From Myxococcus sp046520405 (GTDB lineage Bacteria; Myxococcota; Myxococcia; Myxococcales; Myxococcaceae), in NCBI GenBank assembly GCA_046520405.1, contig JBKGHI010000014.1, positions 7,786-71,785 of the forward strand: a stretch of DNA of 64,000 bases, in the 5' to 3' direction. The notes beneath the pieces were generated by a model, which worked only from the letters and a program-made list of their open reading frames with translations, was not told the DNA's origin and made no database searches. Of the stretch, positions 56,665 to 63,928 are shown piece after piece; position 1 is the first letter of the stretch, and the number at the start of each line of letters is the position of its first letter. The position numbers and the translations under genes were made by a program.

Positions 56665-57222
56665 TCAGCGCGCGGTGAGGGTCGCCCGCGCGGCGCGCAG
56701 CAGCTCGGTGAGCTCGACGCGCGCCTGCGCCTTCGCAATCGTGTCCTGCGCCTCCTGCCCCCGCTGCGCCAGCAGGGCCGTCCCCATGGCGGACGCCGCG
56801 GCCTTGGCCCGGGCCCAGGGATGCGTCTCTTCGTCCACCTCGTTCGTCGTCACCGCGGCCCAGACCTCGCAGAGGTGGCTGGCGGCGTCAGCGAATGCGG
56901 CGACCGCGGGCTTCTGTTCGAGGATGGACGCATTGCGCAGGTCGCCCAGCTTCCCCGCCACGACGTGGGCCTGACGAGGCGCCTCCCCGACGGCCTGGGC
57001 GAAGAGGTCCGCCGCCGCGCCGGCACCGTCAATGCGCGTGGCGACCTGCCGCAGCCACTCGGCACAGACCTGGAACGCGGTGGGCTCCGGGAAGTGCGCC
57101 GTCAGCCAGCCCAGCAAGGGATACAGGTGTTCGGAGCGCTGCCAGACCTCCTCCACCGAGCCGTGGGGAAGGCCCGACTTCTGGAACAGGCCGAGCAGGA
57201 ACGCGTCAGGCGATTCGGTCAT
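56665..57222 (-). CDS. Conserved-type hypothetical protein, helical
   Basis: A 185-residue, mostly helical soluble protein (PDAFLLGLFQKSGLPHGSVEEVWQRSEHLYPLLGWLTAHFPEP) rich in Ala and Glu, without signal peptide or membrane segment. ATG 57222 is preferred to a TTG 39 bases upstream. It lies 171 bases before the EcsC-like gene on the same strand, so it may be part of the same operon. No family recognised. Confidence 0.6.
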   Translation of the reverse strand: MTESPDAFLLGLFQKSGLPHGSVEEVWQRSEHLYPLLGWLTAHFPEPTAFQVCAEWLRQVATRIDGAGAAADLFAQAVGEAPRQAHVVAGKLGDLRNASILEQKPAVAAFADAASHLCEVWAAVTTNEVDEETHPWARAKAAASAMGTALLAQRGQEAQDTIAKAQARVELTELLRAARATLTAR

Positions 57223-57275
57223 CACGGCGCCCACTCTCTCCCCGAGGTGGGCGCTGGACAACCTCGAACGCGGCC

Positions 57276-57600
57276 CTACGGTGCGCCGGCGGGCAGTGAC
57301 AGGTAGTGCTCACCCAGCTCCGTCAACGTGCCGGCGGCGCCGAGCAGGCTCGCGAAGCATGGGTCGTTCGTCCACCGCCCCGTGAACCACGCGTAGCGGA
57401 ACACGTCCTCGCGCCGCTCGCAGACCGCCACCATCTCCGTCATCTGCACCCGCTGCTTGGCGACGGAGTCAATCTGCGCGCCGTCCGGCTGGCTGTGGCA
57501 GTTGGCGAACTCGGTGACCCAGAACGGCTTGCCGTACTTCGTCAGCCGGTCCAGGTGGTACTCCAGGCCGTAGTCGTACCAGTGGTTCACTACTCCCTTC
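57276..57600 (-). pseudogene. 3' fragment of a GH128-like glycosyl hydrolase, cut by the prophage
   Basis: Only the last 105 or so residues remain: VVNHWYDYGLEYHLDRLTKYGKPFWVTEFANC, with the catalytic Glu in VTEFA, and a complete C-terminus ending YLSLPAGAP. This matches the end of the Asl1/GH128-type catalytic core of beta-glucan hydrolases. The 5' two thirds, with the other catalytic Glu, is replaced by the recombinase gene. The missing part should lie at the far end of the prophage, right of the window. Confidence 0.75.
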
Positions 57601-57612
57601 AACTGCGCGGTT
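57585..57612. other. Prophage/host junction (attachment-site half)
   Basis: Hydrolase codons become plausible from about 57590 downward, and the recombinase stop is at 57615-57613, so the crossover lies in this short stretch. The core cannot be defined without the other junction. The rare GTA codon near 57594 suggests foreign sequence to that point. Confidence 0.5.
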
Positions 57613-58707
57613 TTACTGCCCAAACGTGCCTGCCGTGGTGTTACCCGCTTCTGGCTTGGTAACACCACGGGACAGCCGCTCCGCTGCCTCGCGCTCGCGC
57701 TCCTTTGCAAGCTCGCGGACCTTCGCCAGCGCCGCGCCCGGCATCACGCGGCCCCGGATGCTCCCCACGTAAAGCTCCGTACTGCTCAGGTTCTTGTGCC
57801 GCATCAGCACCATGATTTCGCGGTCCGGCAATCCCGCGTTGGCCAGCTCCGTGCCGTAAGTGTGGCGGAAGACGTGCCACGCATTCCCGCCTCGCTCCCC
57901 GACGATGCGCTCCGGGAAGTCATCCGGCGCCACCTCGCGACACCGCGCCATCAACGGCGCGCAGTGCTCTTGGTAGTACGGGAACAAGAAGCGGCGCTTG
58001 GCCTCCCCACGCGGCACCGCACCCGAACGCATGGCATCCCGCGCAGCCTCGCGCAGAAGCCGCGCCGTCTCCTCGTCCATGTCGAACGTGGCCGCCAGCG
58101 TGTCATGCTTGAGAGGGCTCACCGTTGAGCGCCAAGGCGCGCGTTGATGTTCAACCCGGAGCTTGCCCGTGCTCCAGTTGATGTGACGTGGCTCCAGCCC
58201 AAGCGCCTCACTCATGCGCAGCCCATGGCGCCGCTGGACGGACAGGAAGGCCCGTGCCCTGGCGTCCGGCATCGCCACGAGCAATGCAGGAAACGTGGTG
58301 TACGGGTCCGCCAGCCCACGCGGCGCCAACGGCGGCTCGGGGATGCGCGACACGTTAGCCACTGCGTTCAGCAGTAGTGGCCACCGAAGCTGCTGGCCAA
58401 CGGTGTAGATGCGGAACAGGTGCTTGCGGACCTGATTCGCAGTCGATGGCATCACCTCACCGGCTGCCACGCGCCCAGACAGCCATTCCGCGATGTCACC
58501 GCCGACCGGGCGAGATGGCAGCGCAGCCACTGCCAGGGCAAGGTGGCTTCTGACGGTCTTCTGCGTATCGGGCTTCATGTGCTGGAGGACCGTCGCGCCG
58601 TACCAACTCACCAGCTCAGGCAGCGTGGGCGTTGCGCCCAGCTCCAGCGCTCGTTGGGCACTGGCGTCTCCCGGCTTCAACTTCTTCGCCTTCTTCGTTG
58701 GTGCCAC
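57613..58707 (-). CDS. Tyrosine recombinase (phage integrase)
   Basis: A 364-residue protein. The core-binding domain is at about residues 25-135. The catalytic domain shows Arg in RRHGLRMSEAL, the His-x-x-Arg pair in WHVFRHTYGTELANAG, His in MRHKNLS and the nucleophile Tyr in STELYVG. GTG 58707 is chosen: GGGGGG lies 8 bases upstream and a terminator-like hairpin separates it from the in-frame ATG 58779. It sits at the element end, pointing into the host gene, as expected for integration and excision. Confidence 0.9.
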   Translation of the reverse strand: MAPTKKAKKLKPGDASAQRALELGATPTLPELVSWYGATVLQHMKPDTQKTVRSHLALAVAALPSRPVGGDIAEWLSGRVAAGEVMPSTANQVRKHLFRIYTVGQQLRWPLLLNAVANVSRIPEPPLAPRGLADPYTTFPALLVAMPDARARAFLSVQRRHGLRMSEALGLEPRHINWSTGKLRVEHQRAPWRSTVSPLKHDTLAATFDMDEETARLLREAARDAMRSGAVPRGEAKRRFLFPYYQEHCAPLMARCREVAPDDFPERIVGERGGNAWHVFRHTYGTELANAGLPDREIMVLMRHKNLSSTELYVGSIRGRVMPGAALAKVRELAKEREREAAERLSRGVTKPEAGNTTAGTFGQ

Positions 58708-58728
58708 CCGGGCACCCCCCAAAAGCGA

Positions 58729-58770
58729 GAGGCCCCGCGCCGCGTGGTACCAGCACGCGGCGGGGGCCTC
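58729..58770 (-). terminator. Terminator-like hairpin in the integrase leader
   Basis: An 18-base left arm (GAGGCCCCGCGCCGCGTG, 58729-58746) pairs with 58754-58770 with one bulged base. On the minus strand the hairpin is followed by TCGCTTTT, as in an intrinsic terminator. It stands 21 bases ahead of GTG 58707 and could block or attenuate read-through into the integrase. Confidence 0.65.
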
Positions 58771-58939
58771 CCTGGACATGGGGACGTGCGCTTAGCGGGC
58801 GCCGTTTCCCCAGGCCGAACGACGTTCTAGCACTTCCCGGGTCTGGTACACCCGGAAAGCGCGGCCCCAGGCGCTACCCCAGGGCGGACTACTTGGTTGG
58901 GTTCGAGCCTTGCTCGCTTGGGACTCAGCCGTCAACCCA

Positions 58940-58955
58940 GGCGGTAAATACCGCC
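58940..58955. promoter_or_regulatory. Palindromic operator candidate
   Basis: GGCGGTA, 2 bases, TACCGCC: a perfect 7-bp inverted repeat with the size and symmetry of a phage repressor site. No repressor gene is visible in the window. Confidence 0.45.
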
Positions 58956-59048
58956 CGGGGCTGACGCAATGCGGGCGGCGTGCCAGACATGCGACTACGT
59001 AGAAACCGTGGGGTCTATCCGCCCCAGAGGACTACCCATCCAGGGTGA

Positions 59049-59068
59049 TAGACGCATAATGTCTAGAC
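59049..59068 (+). promoter_or_regulatory. Candidate promoter with flanking inverted repeat
   Basis: CATAAT (59055-59060), a good -10 box, sits between TAGAC (59049-59053) and GTCTA (59061-59065); GTCTAGAC at 59061-59068 is itself palindromic. The placement suggests a repressed promoter for the lipoprotein gene. No clear -35 box is seen. Confidence 0.4.
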
Positions 59069-59086
59069 GTGATTAGTCAGCGCATC

Positions 59087-59503
59087 ATGCTAAAGCCGAA
59101 CACCACAATTAGCCTGTTGTGCCTCTTGTCCGTCGTGTCGCTGGGTTGCTCCAGCAGCGCCACCGGCACCGCCAGCCGTCGCGACGCATACGCGCTGGCG
59201 TCCTGCACTGACACCGTCTCGTGCTGCATCCAGCGCAACCCCGGCATGCCCGACGCGTGCGGCCTTACGGCAGCCGAAGCCGCCTCGCACATGGCTGGCG
59301 TCAAGATGGCGGTGGAGGCAGCGGCCGAAGAGAAGGACGCGCACAACGCGGAACTCCCCGAATGGAAGCGCCGCTGCATTTCGACCTACGCAGAGTGCAA
59401 AGAAGATGGCTGGACGGGCTCTTGTTACGACTGCTTTCGCTTCTGTGAGGGACAGGAGGAATGGCCCGTCAACAAGTGCCGTCCGCGTAAAGGCAAGAGG
59501 TAA
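59087..59503 (+). CDS. Cys-rich lipoprotein, SitA-like toxin candidate
   Basis: A 138-residue protein from ATG 59087; GTG 59069 is possible. The lipoprotein signal ends SVVSLGC followed by SSS, favouring outer-membrane retention. The C-terminal 50 residues hold six Cys (WKRRCISTYAECKEDGWTGSCYDCFRFCEGQEEWPVNKC), a pattern I associate with a myxobacterial paralogous lipoprotein family. SitA toxins of M. xanthus are outer-membrane lipoproteins carried on prophage-like elements, followed by a sitI immunity gene and spread by outer-membrane exchange. Position, signal and partner fit that model; toxicity is inferred. The gene is oriented opposite to the phage structural series. Confidence 0.7.
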   Translation: MLKPNTTISLLCLLSVVSLGCSSSATGTASRRDAYALASCTDTVSCCIQRNPGMPDACGLTAAEAASHMAGVKMAVEAAAEEKDAHNAELPEWKRRCISTYAECKEDGWTGSCYDCFRFCEGQEEWPVNKCRPRKGKR

Positions 59504-59509
59504 CAGCTC

Positions 59510-59887
59510 ATGGCCGAAGAACTCGAATGGGAGCCAGTCCGCGCCCTGGCACGGCAAGTACGGAACGGGGAACCACTAGCCCTTACCGACGAAGTGAAAG
59601 CACTGTTGACACGCACTGCTCCAGAGGTGGGCATCAGCGCTACCGATGCGGCCTCGTCCCTTGGCTCTCGCGCTGGCGCGGAAGCTCTGCTCTTGGAGTG
59701 CGCGCGCCGCATCAAGGAAGGCTCCAACCGCATCGTTGACGCACTCTATCGGGCGAAGCGCCATCGACAGGCAGGGGACTTCGACAGCGCCCGCCAAGAA
59801 ATGCGGGATGTGCTCGCCGTTGAAGTGGTTCCGCTCTACCGCGAGATAGCCGAAGACCAGCTCGAAGACATGGCCGACGAGCCGTAA
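59510..59887 (+). CDS. DUF2379-like small protein, immunity candidate
   Basis: A 125-residue, helical, acidic cytoplasmic protein (EPVRALARQVRNGEPLALTDEVKALLTR; RRIKEGSNRIVDALYRAKRHRQAGDFDSARQEMRDVLAVEVVPLYREIAEDQLEDM). The last 45 residues match the pattern I recall for DUF2379, a myxobacteria-specific paralogous family found beside Cys-rich lipoproteins. It starts 7 bases after the lipoprotein stop with AGAGG upstream, so the two are expressed together. Its likely role is to neutralise the partner; not proven. Confidence 0.7.
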   Translation: MAEELEWEPVRALARQVRNGEPLALTDEVKALLTRTAPEVGISATDAASSLGSRAGAEALLLECARRIKEGSNRIVDALYRAKRHRQAGDFDSARQEMRDVLAVEVVPLYREIAEDQLEDMADEP

Positions 59888-59894
59888 CAACAAC

Positions 59895-59920
59895 GGGGGC
59901 GCGACTGACGCCGCGCCCCC
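59895..59920. terminator. Bidirectional terminator between convergent prophage genes
   Basis: GGGGGCGCG (59895-59903) pairs perfectly with CGCGCCCCC (59912-59920) around an 8-base loop. It lies between the plus-strand immunity candidate and the end of the minus-strand phage series. Confidence 0.75.
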
Positions 59921-59927
59921 GCCGTAC

Positions 59928-60214
59928 TCAGGTGCCGCCACCAGCTCCAGGCGGCGCCGGTTCGGGTTGCGGCGCCACGGGCGGCGCCGGTTCCACGGGC
60001 GCGCCACCCTGCCGCACGCGGCGTCAGTCCGCGCCGTCAGACTTGCATCCATGTACGCGGCCACCGTCCGCGCCGAGTCCCGCGCCGCCGTCAGGGCCGC
60101 GCACGACGCCGGGCCCTCGGGGAGCGCGCTGCCCATGGTGGCGCACCCCGTCACCAGCGACAGCACCAGCAGCACCGCCAGCGTCATGCGACGCCGCTTC
60201 GTCTTCTCGTCCAT
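59928..60214 (-). pseudogene. Phage lipoprotein, frameshifted
   Basis: From ATG 60214: a charged start, then a lipoprotein signal (LAVLLVLSLVTGCATMG, Cys24). One C is missing near 60030. In the restored frame the protein ends with a proline-rich tail (PVEPAPPVAPQPEPAPPGAGGG) at TGA 59928, about 95 residues in all. A small lipoprotein beside a lysin could be a spanin-like outer-membrane partner. That role is tentative. Confidence 0.6.
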
Positions 60215-60232
60215 GCGTCCTCCCTCCCTCCG

Positions 60233-60906
60233 TCAAATCAGTTGGCTGCCCGCCCACAGGCCGCCCGGCTTGTTCACCACCTTGATGGGCGGCGTCGCAC
60301 CGGCCTGCACCTTCGGGGGCGGCGCCTCGGTGCGCCCCACCGTCGCCGCCAGCATGCTGGTGGTGTTGGCCAGCAGCTTGACGCCCGACACGGCCGGGGG
60401 CTTCGGCATGGGCGGCTTGGGCACCTCCACCACAGGCGGCATGGGCTTGGGCGGCGCCTCGGTGCGCCCCACCACGGCATTCACCTGCGACACCACCGAT
60501 TGCAGGTTGCCGAGCAAGCCGTGGTGCCCTGAACCACCTTCGGCGCGGGCACCGCCTGAATCGGCACCACCACGCTGGAGCGCAGCCCCGCCGCCACCTG
60601 CGACGCCGCCGCAGGGTCGCGCGTCACCGCCAGCGCCGCCGCCTCGACTTCCACCGCCGTCATGCCGGGGTACTTCGCGCGCAGCATCTGCACCGATGCT
60701 TCGAACACCTGCCGCTCGGCCACGTCCATGCGCGACAGGTCCACGGGTGTGGGCGCGGCGGGCGCGTTGGGCACGGCGGGCAGCATCAACACCTTCGTCG
60801 GGTCCACCTCCGGCGCCGCCACCTCCGGCGAGCGGCGCCGCCACACCACCACGCCCACCACCGCCAGCGCCGCCACACCCGCCGCCACCTTGAACGCCGT
60901 CTTCAT
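60233..60906 (-). pseudogene. Phage single-pass membrane protein with repeated proline-rich motif, frameshifted
   Basis: ATG 60906 overlaps the GH19 stop (ATGA). It starts with one membrane helix (FKVAAGVAALAVVGVVVW) then RRR and a helical, Ala-rich domain (VFEASVQMLRAKYPGMTAVEVEAAALAV). One base is missing near 60525. The restored frame continues LLGNLQSVVSQVNAVVGRTEAPPKP, and the motif VGRTEAPP recurs 46 residues later. The total is about 225 residues. It is probably a virion membrane or lysis-associated protein; no family recognised. Confidence 0.6.
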
Positions 60907-61511
60907 CCGCCAAGCACCTCCAGCGCTCGCCCGAAGTAGCGCTGCCTGTCGTCCAGGCCGTTGGTTCCGCCGTTAATAAGTTTCGTCACGCCGATGAAGT
61001 CCATGGCGTCCGCGAGCACGTTCAGCCTGCGTGAGGTCCAGTACCAACCCGCAACGCGAAACCCGTACTCAGGCCGCGCCGCCAGCTCGGGCTGTTCCTC
61101 CAGCGGAACGCCCAGGGCTTTGCCTGCGGTGCGGTAGTTGGTGCGGCCGGTGAGCTGGATGGGGCCGCGACCCTTGTAGCGCCTACCGTCTCCAGGCTGC
61201 GTGTTGCCCAAGTCCTTGCGCCCCTCGTAGGCGTCGCCGCTGGCCAGCTCCTCCCAGTACCGCAGCTCGCCACTTTCGTGCGCGAGCTGGGCGAGGAAGG
61301 CCGCCACACGCGGAACCGTGGTGATTTCCGCCTCCTGCATGGCAGCCACCAGCGGCGCCAGGTACCCCCGCGCCTTGTCCTCGGTGAGCCGGGGCATGAC
61401 GGCGCGGAGCTGGGCGAGGGTGAGCGGCGCCGCCAACTTCGGCCGCCGTGTCGCGAGCGCAAGCCCAGCCGCACACGCGATGCCGCCACCCATGAGCCAC
61501 GCGCTACGCAT
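60903..61511 (-). CDS. Membrane-anchored GH19-type endolysin
   Basis: A 202-residue protein. ATG 61511 starts a short membrane segment (LMGGGIACAAGLALA). The GH19 lysozyme/chitinase fold follows, with the catalytic Glu in LAHESGELRYWEE and the substrate loop in GRRYKGRGPIQLTGRTNY. It cleaves the peptidoglycan glycan chain. Phage endolysins are usually soluble; anchoring in a series of membrane proteins recalls virion-bound lytic enzymes of membrane-containing phages. It overlaps both neighbours. Confidence 0.88.
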   Translation of the reverse strand: MRSAWLMGGGIACAAGLALATRRPKLAAPLTLAQLRAVMPRLTEDKARGYLAPLVAAMQEAEITTVPRVAAFLAQLAHESGELRYWEELASGDAYEGRKDLGNTQPGDGRRYKGRGPIQLTGRTNYRTAGKALGVPLEEQPELAARPEYGFRVAGWYWTSRRLNVLADAMDFIGVTKLINGGTNGLDDRQRYFGRALEVLGG

Positions 61512-61719
61512 GGGCCTGCGCCTCCAGCTTGCCCACGCGCGTCTCCAGCTTCTCGACGCGCGCCGCCACCGGCTCCACCTCGGAGCGCACGGCCGCGCGC
61601 ACCGCCGTTTGCACCAGCTCCAGCAGCCGGGGAATACCGGCGCGCACAGCGGCCACGTAGGCCCCGACGCCGCCACCCACCGCCACCGCCGCCAGCTCCA
61701 CCACGTCATGCACCGTCAC
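61504..61719 (-). CDS. Small holin-like or virion membrane protein
   Basis: A 71-residue protein from GTG 61719, chosen because GGGAGG lies 6 bases upstream and the codon overlaps the previous stop (GTGA). An N-terminal hydrophobic, Gly/Ala-rich segment (ELAAVAVGGGVGAYVAAV) is followed by a coiled-coil tail (VEPVAARVEKLETRVGKLEAQ). Size and position before the lysin fit a holin; a structural role is equally possible. Confidence 0.65.
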   Translation of the reverse strand: MTVHDVVELAAVAVGGGVGAYVAAVRAGIPRLLELVQTAVRAAVRSEVEPVAARVEKLETRVGKLEAQAHA

Positions 61720-62225
61720 GCGCCACCTCCCAGCAGTCCACGCACGGCGCGCACCTCGCGCGCCACCACCACCGCGCCCACCACCACCGCCACCACCGCC
61801 GCCACCTTGAGCCACGCGGGCCAGTTGAGCGGGTTGGCTGCCTCCGCCACGTCTTCCTTGGTGGCAGCCACCGTCTGTTCCACCACCGCGAACAGCGACG
61901 CGTTCCACGCCTCTTGCGTGTAGAGCCGCGCGGCGCTGGCGAGGTCTTTGCCCAGCTCCAGGAAGCGCGCCACGGTGTACGCGCTGCCGTCCGCGCGCTG
62001 CCCGTTCACCGCGTCGCGGTAGCGCGTGGACTCCCAGGTTTGGATTTGCGGCGCCAAGTCTTCAATCGCCTTGGCCACCTGCAACTCGGCGTCATCCACC
62101 AGGGAGAAGAGGCGCGCATCCCTGGCGCGTATGTCCTCCGCCTTGGTGCGCGCGGTGGCGTAGAGGCGCCGCACCTCCGCCACCGCCGCATCCATGGCGG
62201 CGCGCTGCGCAGCCGTAGCCGCCAT
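61716..62225 (-). CDS. Phage protein with C-terminal membrane helix
   Basis: A 169-residue protein. The first 130 residues are helical and charged (AAMDAAVAEVRRLYATARTKAEDIRARDARLF; AFTQEAWN-type segment with several aromatics). The last 35 form a membrane helix (WLKVAAVVAVVVGAVVVA) and REVRAVRG. Probably a tail-anchored virion or lysis protein. No family recognised. It starts one base after the stop of the gene at 62227. Confidence 0.65.
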   Translation of the reverse strand: MAATAAQRAAMDAAVAEVRRLYATARTKAEDIRARDARLFSLVDDAELQVAKAIEDLAPQIQTWESTRYRDAVNGQRADGSAYTVARFLELGKDLASAARLYTQEAWNASLFAVVEQTVAATKEDVAEAANPLNWPAWLKVAAVVAVVVGAVVVAREVRAVRGLLGGGA

Positions 62226-62226
62226 G

Positions 62227-63114
62227 TCAGGCGTACCCCAGCAGCCTCAGTGACGCGGACATGCCCGTGGGCGCCCCCGTCACGTCGTAGCGGACGCGGC
62301 ACCAGCCGTGCCGCGTCGCCACCCGGCGCCGCGTGGCGGTGGCGGACTCCACCACGCCCGGCCCCACCACCAGGGAGCCCACCACCGCCGTGGCAAACGC
62401 TTCCGAGCCATCCCCCACCGTCAGCAGCTCCACCACCGCATCCGTGGCCAGCGGCCCGGCCAGGAACTCCAGGCCCGCCGTCAGCTTCGGCGCGGTGCCT
62501 CCCGTGAGGCCGCCCGTCAGGCACAGCTCCAGGTGCTGGAAGCGCCCCACCTCGAAGGGCACCGCCAGCGCCGCCGAAGTCACCGCGTTGCCGTTGGCGG
62601 CAATCCAGTGCGCACCGTTGGACGCGTCACCCGGGTTCCAGGTGCTAGGCAGCTTGTTCTGCACCACCACCGGAGCAGTGCCGGACGTCTCCAGCGCGGA
62701 GCCACTGGACACCAGGACATGCCCGGAAGAGTCCGCCCGGAGGACGCCTTGCCCATGGCCCCAATCCACCACCGGCACCACCAGCGGCGCCGGGCCCAAG
62801 CCCGTGGTGCGCACCACCTGTTCCGGCTCGCGGTTGCTGCCGTCCAGCGCGGTTTCCAGCACCGTGACGCGGAAGCGCCCATTGGGGGCGTTGCCGAGGA
62901 TGCGCAGCTCCCGGAAGCCCTCCGCGAAGTAGTGCGGCCCCGGCGTGGACAGGTACACCTCTGAGCCCTCCGCGCCGTCCACTCGCAGAGTCACCGGCAG
63001 CCGCGCCACCGGGTACGCGGCTCGGTCCGGCTCCAGGATGATTCCCACTCCAGTTGCAACGATGCTCCCCGCTCCCGAGGAGTCCAACGCCAACGGCAAC
63101 GTCCGCCTGCCCAT
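62227..63114 (-). CDS. Beta-rich phage structural protein, possible spike
   Basis: A 295-residue, beta-rich protein without a membrane segment (MGRRTLPLALDSSGAGSI; VARLPVTLRVDGAEGSEVYLSTPGP; ELRILGNAPNGRFRVTVLE). A proline/valine linker leads to a second beta domain with GRFQHLELCLTGGLTGG. The repeated short strands and turns suggest a capsid decoration or receptor-binding protein. It is the longest gene of the visible series. No family recognised. Confidence 0.6.
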   Translation of the reverse strand: MGRRTLPLALDSSGAGSIVATGVGIILEPDRAAYPVARLPVTLRVDGAEGSEVYLSTPGPHYFAEGFRELRILGNAPNGRFRVTVLETALDGSNREPEQVVRTTGLGPAPLVVPVVDWGHGQGVLRADSSGHVLVSSGSALETSGTAPVVVQNKLPSTWNPGDASNGAHWIAANGNAVTSAALAVPFEVGRFQHLELCLTGGLTGGTAPKLTAGLEFLAGPLATDAVVELLTVGDGSEAFATAVVGSLVVGPGVVESATATRRRVATRHGWCRVRYDVTGAPTGMSASLRLLGYA

Positions 63115-63127
63115 GCGCCACCCGCCC

Positions 63128-63442
63128 CTACTTGAAGATGCTGCCGAAGAGATTGCGTCCCAGGTCCTCCAGCGCGCCGCGCGCCAAGTTCCCCGCCTCG
63201 CGCGCCACGTCTTTCCCCAGCCCGCCCAGCATGTTGCCGAGGACGCCGGGCAACTGACGCCCCGCCTCGGTGCCGAGGTTTTGCAGCGCCGGGCCAAGGT
63301 GCGGCGCCGCCTGCGCCGCCAACTGCTGGCCCGCCTGCTGGCCCATGACACCTGCGAATTGAGGCCGCGTCATGACGAACGCCGCCGCGCCTGCCAGCAC
63401 CACCACCGACCCGAACAACACCGCCGCCGTCGTTCCGTTCAT
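63128..63442 (-). CDS. Small single-pass phage membrane protein
   Basis: A 104-residue protein from ATG 63442; GTG 63454 is an alternative. One N-terminal membrane helix (TAAVLFGSVVVLAGAAAFVM) is followed by a Gly/Ala/Leu-rich amphipathic tail (GQQAGQQLAAQAAPHLGPAL; GVLGNMLGGLG) ending SIFK. Composition and size resemble minor membrane proteins of tailless phages. Confidence 0.65.
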   Translation of the reverse strand: MNGTTAAVLFGSVVVLAGAAAFVMTRPQFAGVMGQQAGQQLAAQAAPHLGPALQNLGTEAGRQLPGVLGNMLGGLGKDVAREAGNLARGALEDLGRNLFGSIFK

Positions 63443-63457
63443 CCGCCGCCCCACACC

Positions 63458-63928
63458 TCAGAAGAGTTTGCCGAAGAAGTTGCCCACCGCCTTGACGCCC
63501 TTGGCCGCCGCCTTGAACGGCTTGTTGGCGATGGAGCCCGAGAGGAACGGGTCAAACTCGCGCGTCACGTTGGACACCGACTTTGCCGCGCTCTGCCCGA
63601 ACAGCTTGCCGACGACCCATTGCGCGCCTTCACCGACCGCCTTTGCGGTGCCAACCGCGAGCACGCCCGGGGCGCCCAGCACCACGCCCGCGCCCGTCAG
63701 TAGGCCCGTGGTGCTCGCCACGCCCTGCGACGCACCCAGCGCGCTCGCCACGGCCTGAGCGCCCTTGCCGATGATGACGCCGCCACCCACGGCGAGCCCG
63801 CCAATCCCACTGCCCGCCACGTCCGCCGCGCCCTGGCAGCCCACCACGCCCGCCACCGCGCCCATGGTGTTGACGAGCGCCAACCCCGCCGCGACGGTGC
63901 CAGCGGGACTCAGCGAGCCTGACGCCAC
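63458..63928 (-). CDS. Gly/Ala-rich hydrophobic phage protein
   Basis: A 156-residue protein from GTG 63928. The first 110 residues are almost wholly small and hydrophobic (GTVAAGLALVNTMGAVAGVVG; GIGGLAVGGGVIIGKGAQAV; GVASTTGLLTGAGVVLGAPGVLAV), followed by a basic amphipathic end (AAKGVKAVGNFFGKLF). The pattern suggests membrane insertion, as in internal membrane proteins of lipid-containing phages or DNA-delivery proteins. The gene upstream overlaps it by 19 bases. Confidence 0.65.
   Translation of the reverse strand: MASGSLSPAGTVAAGLALVNTMGAVAGVVGCQGAADVAGSGIGGLAVGGGVIIGKGAQAVASALGASQGVASTTGLLTGAGVVLGAPGVLAVGTAKAVGEGAQWVVGKLFGQSAAKSVSNVTREFDPFLSGSIANKPFKAAAKGVKAVGNFFGKLF

Larger units (their letters stand above)
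58780..59086. other. Divergent control region of the prophage
   Basis: About 300 bases between the integrase and the lipoprotein gene with no convincing coding frame. It contains two palindromes listed separately. It is the only sizeable non-coding DNA of the visible prophage and should hold its early promoters. Confidence 0.5.
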
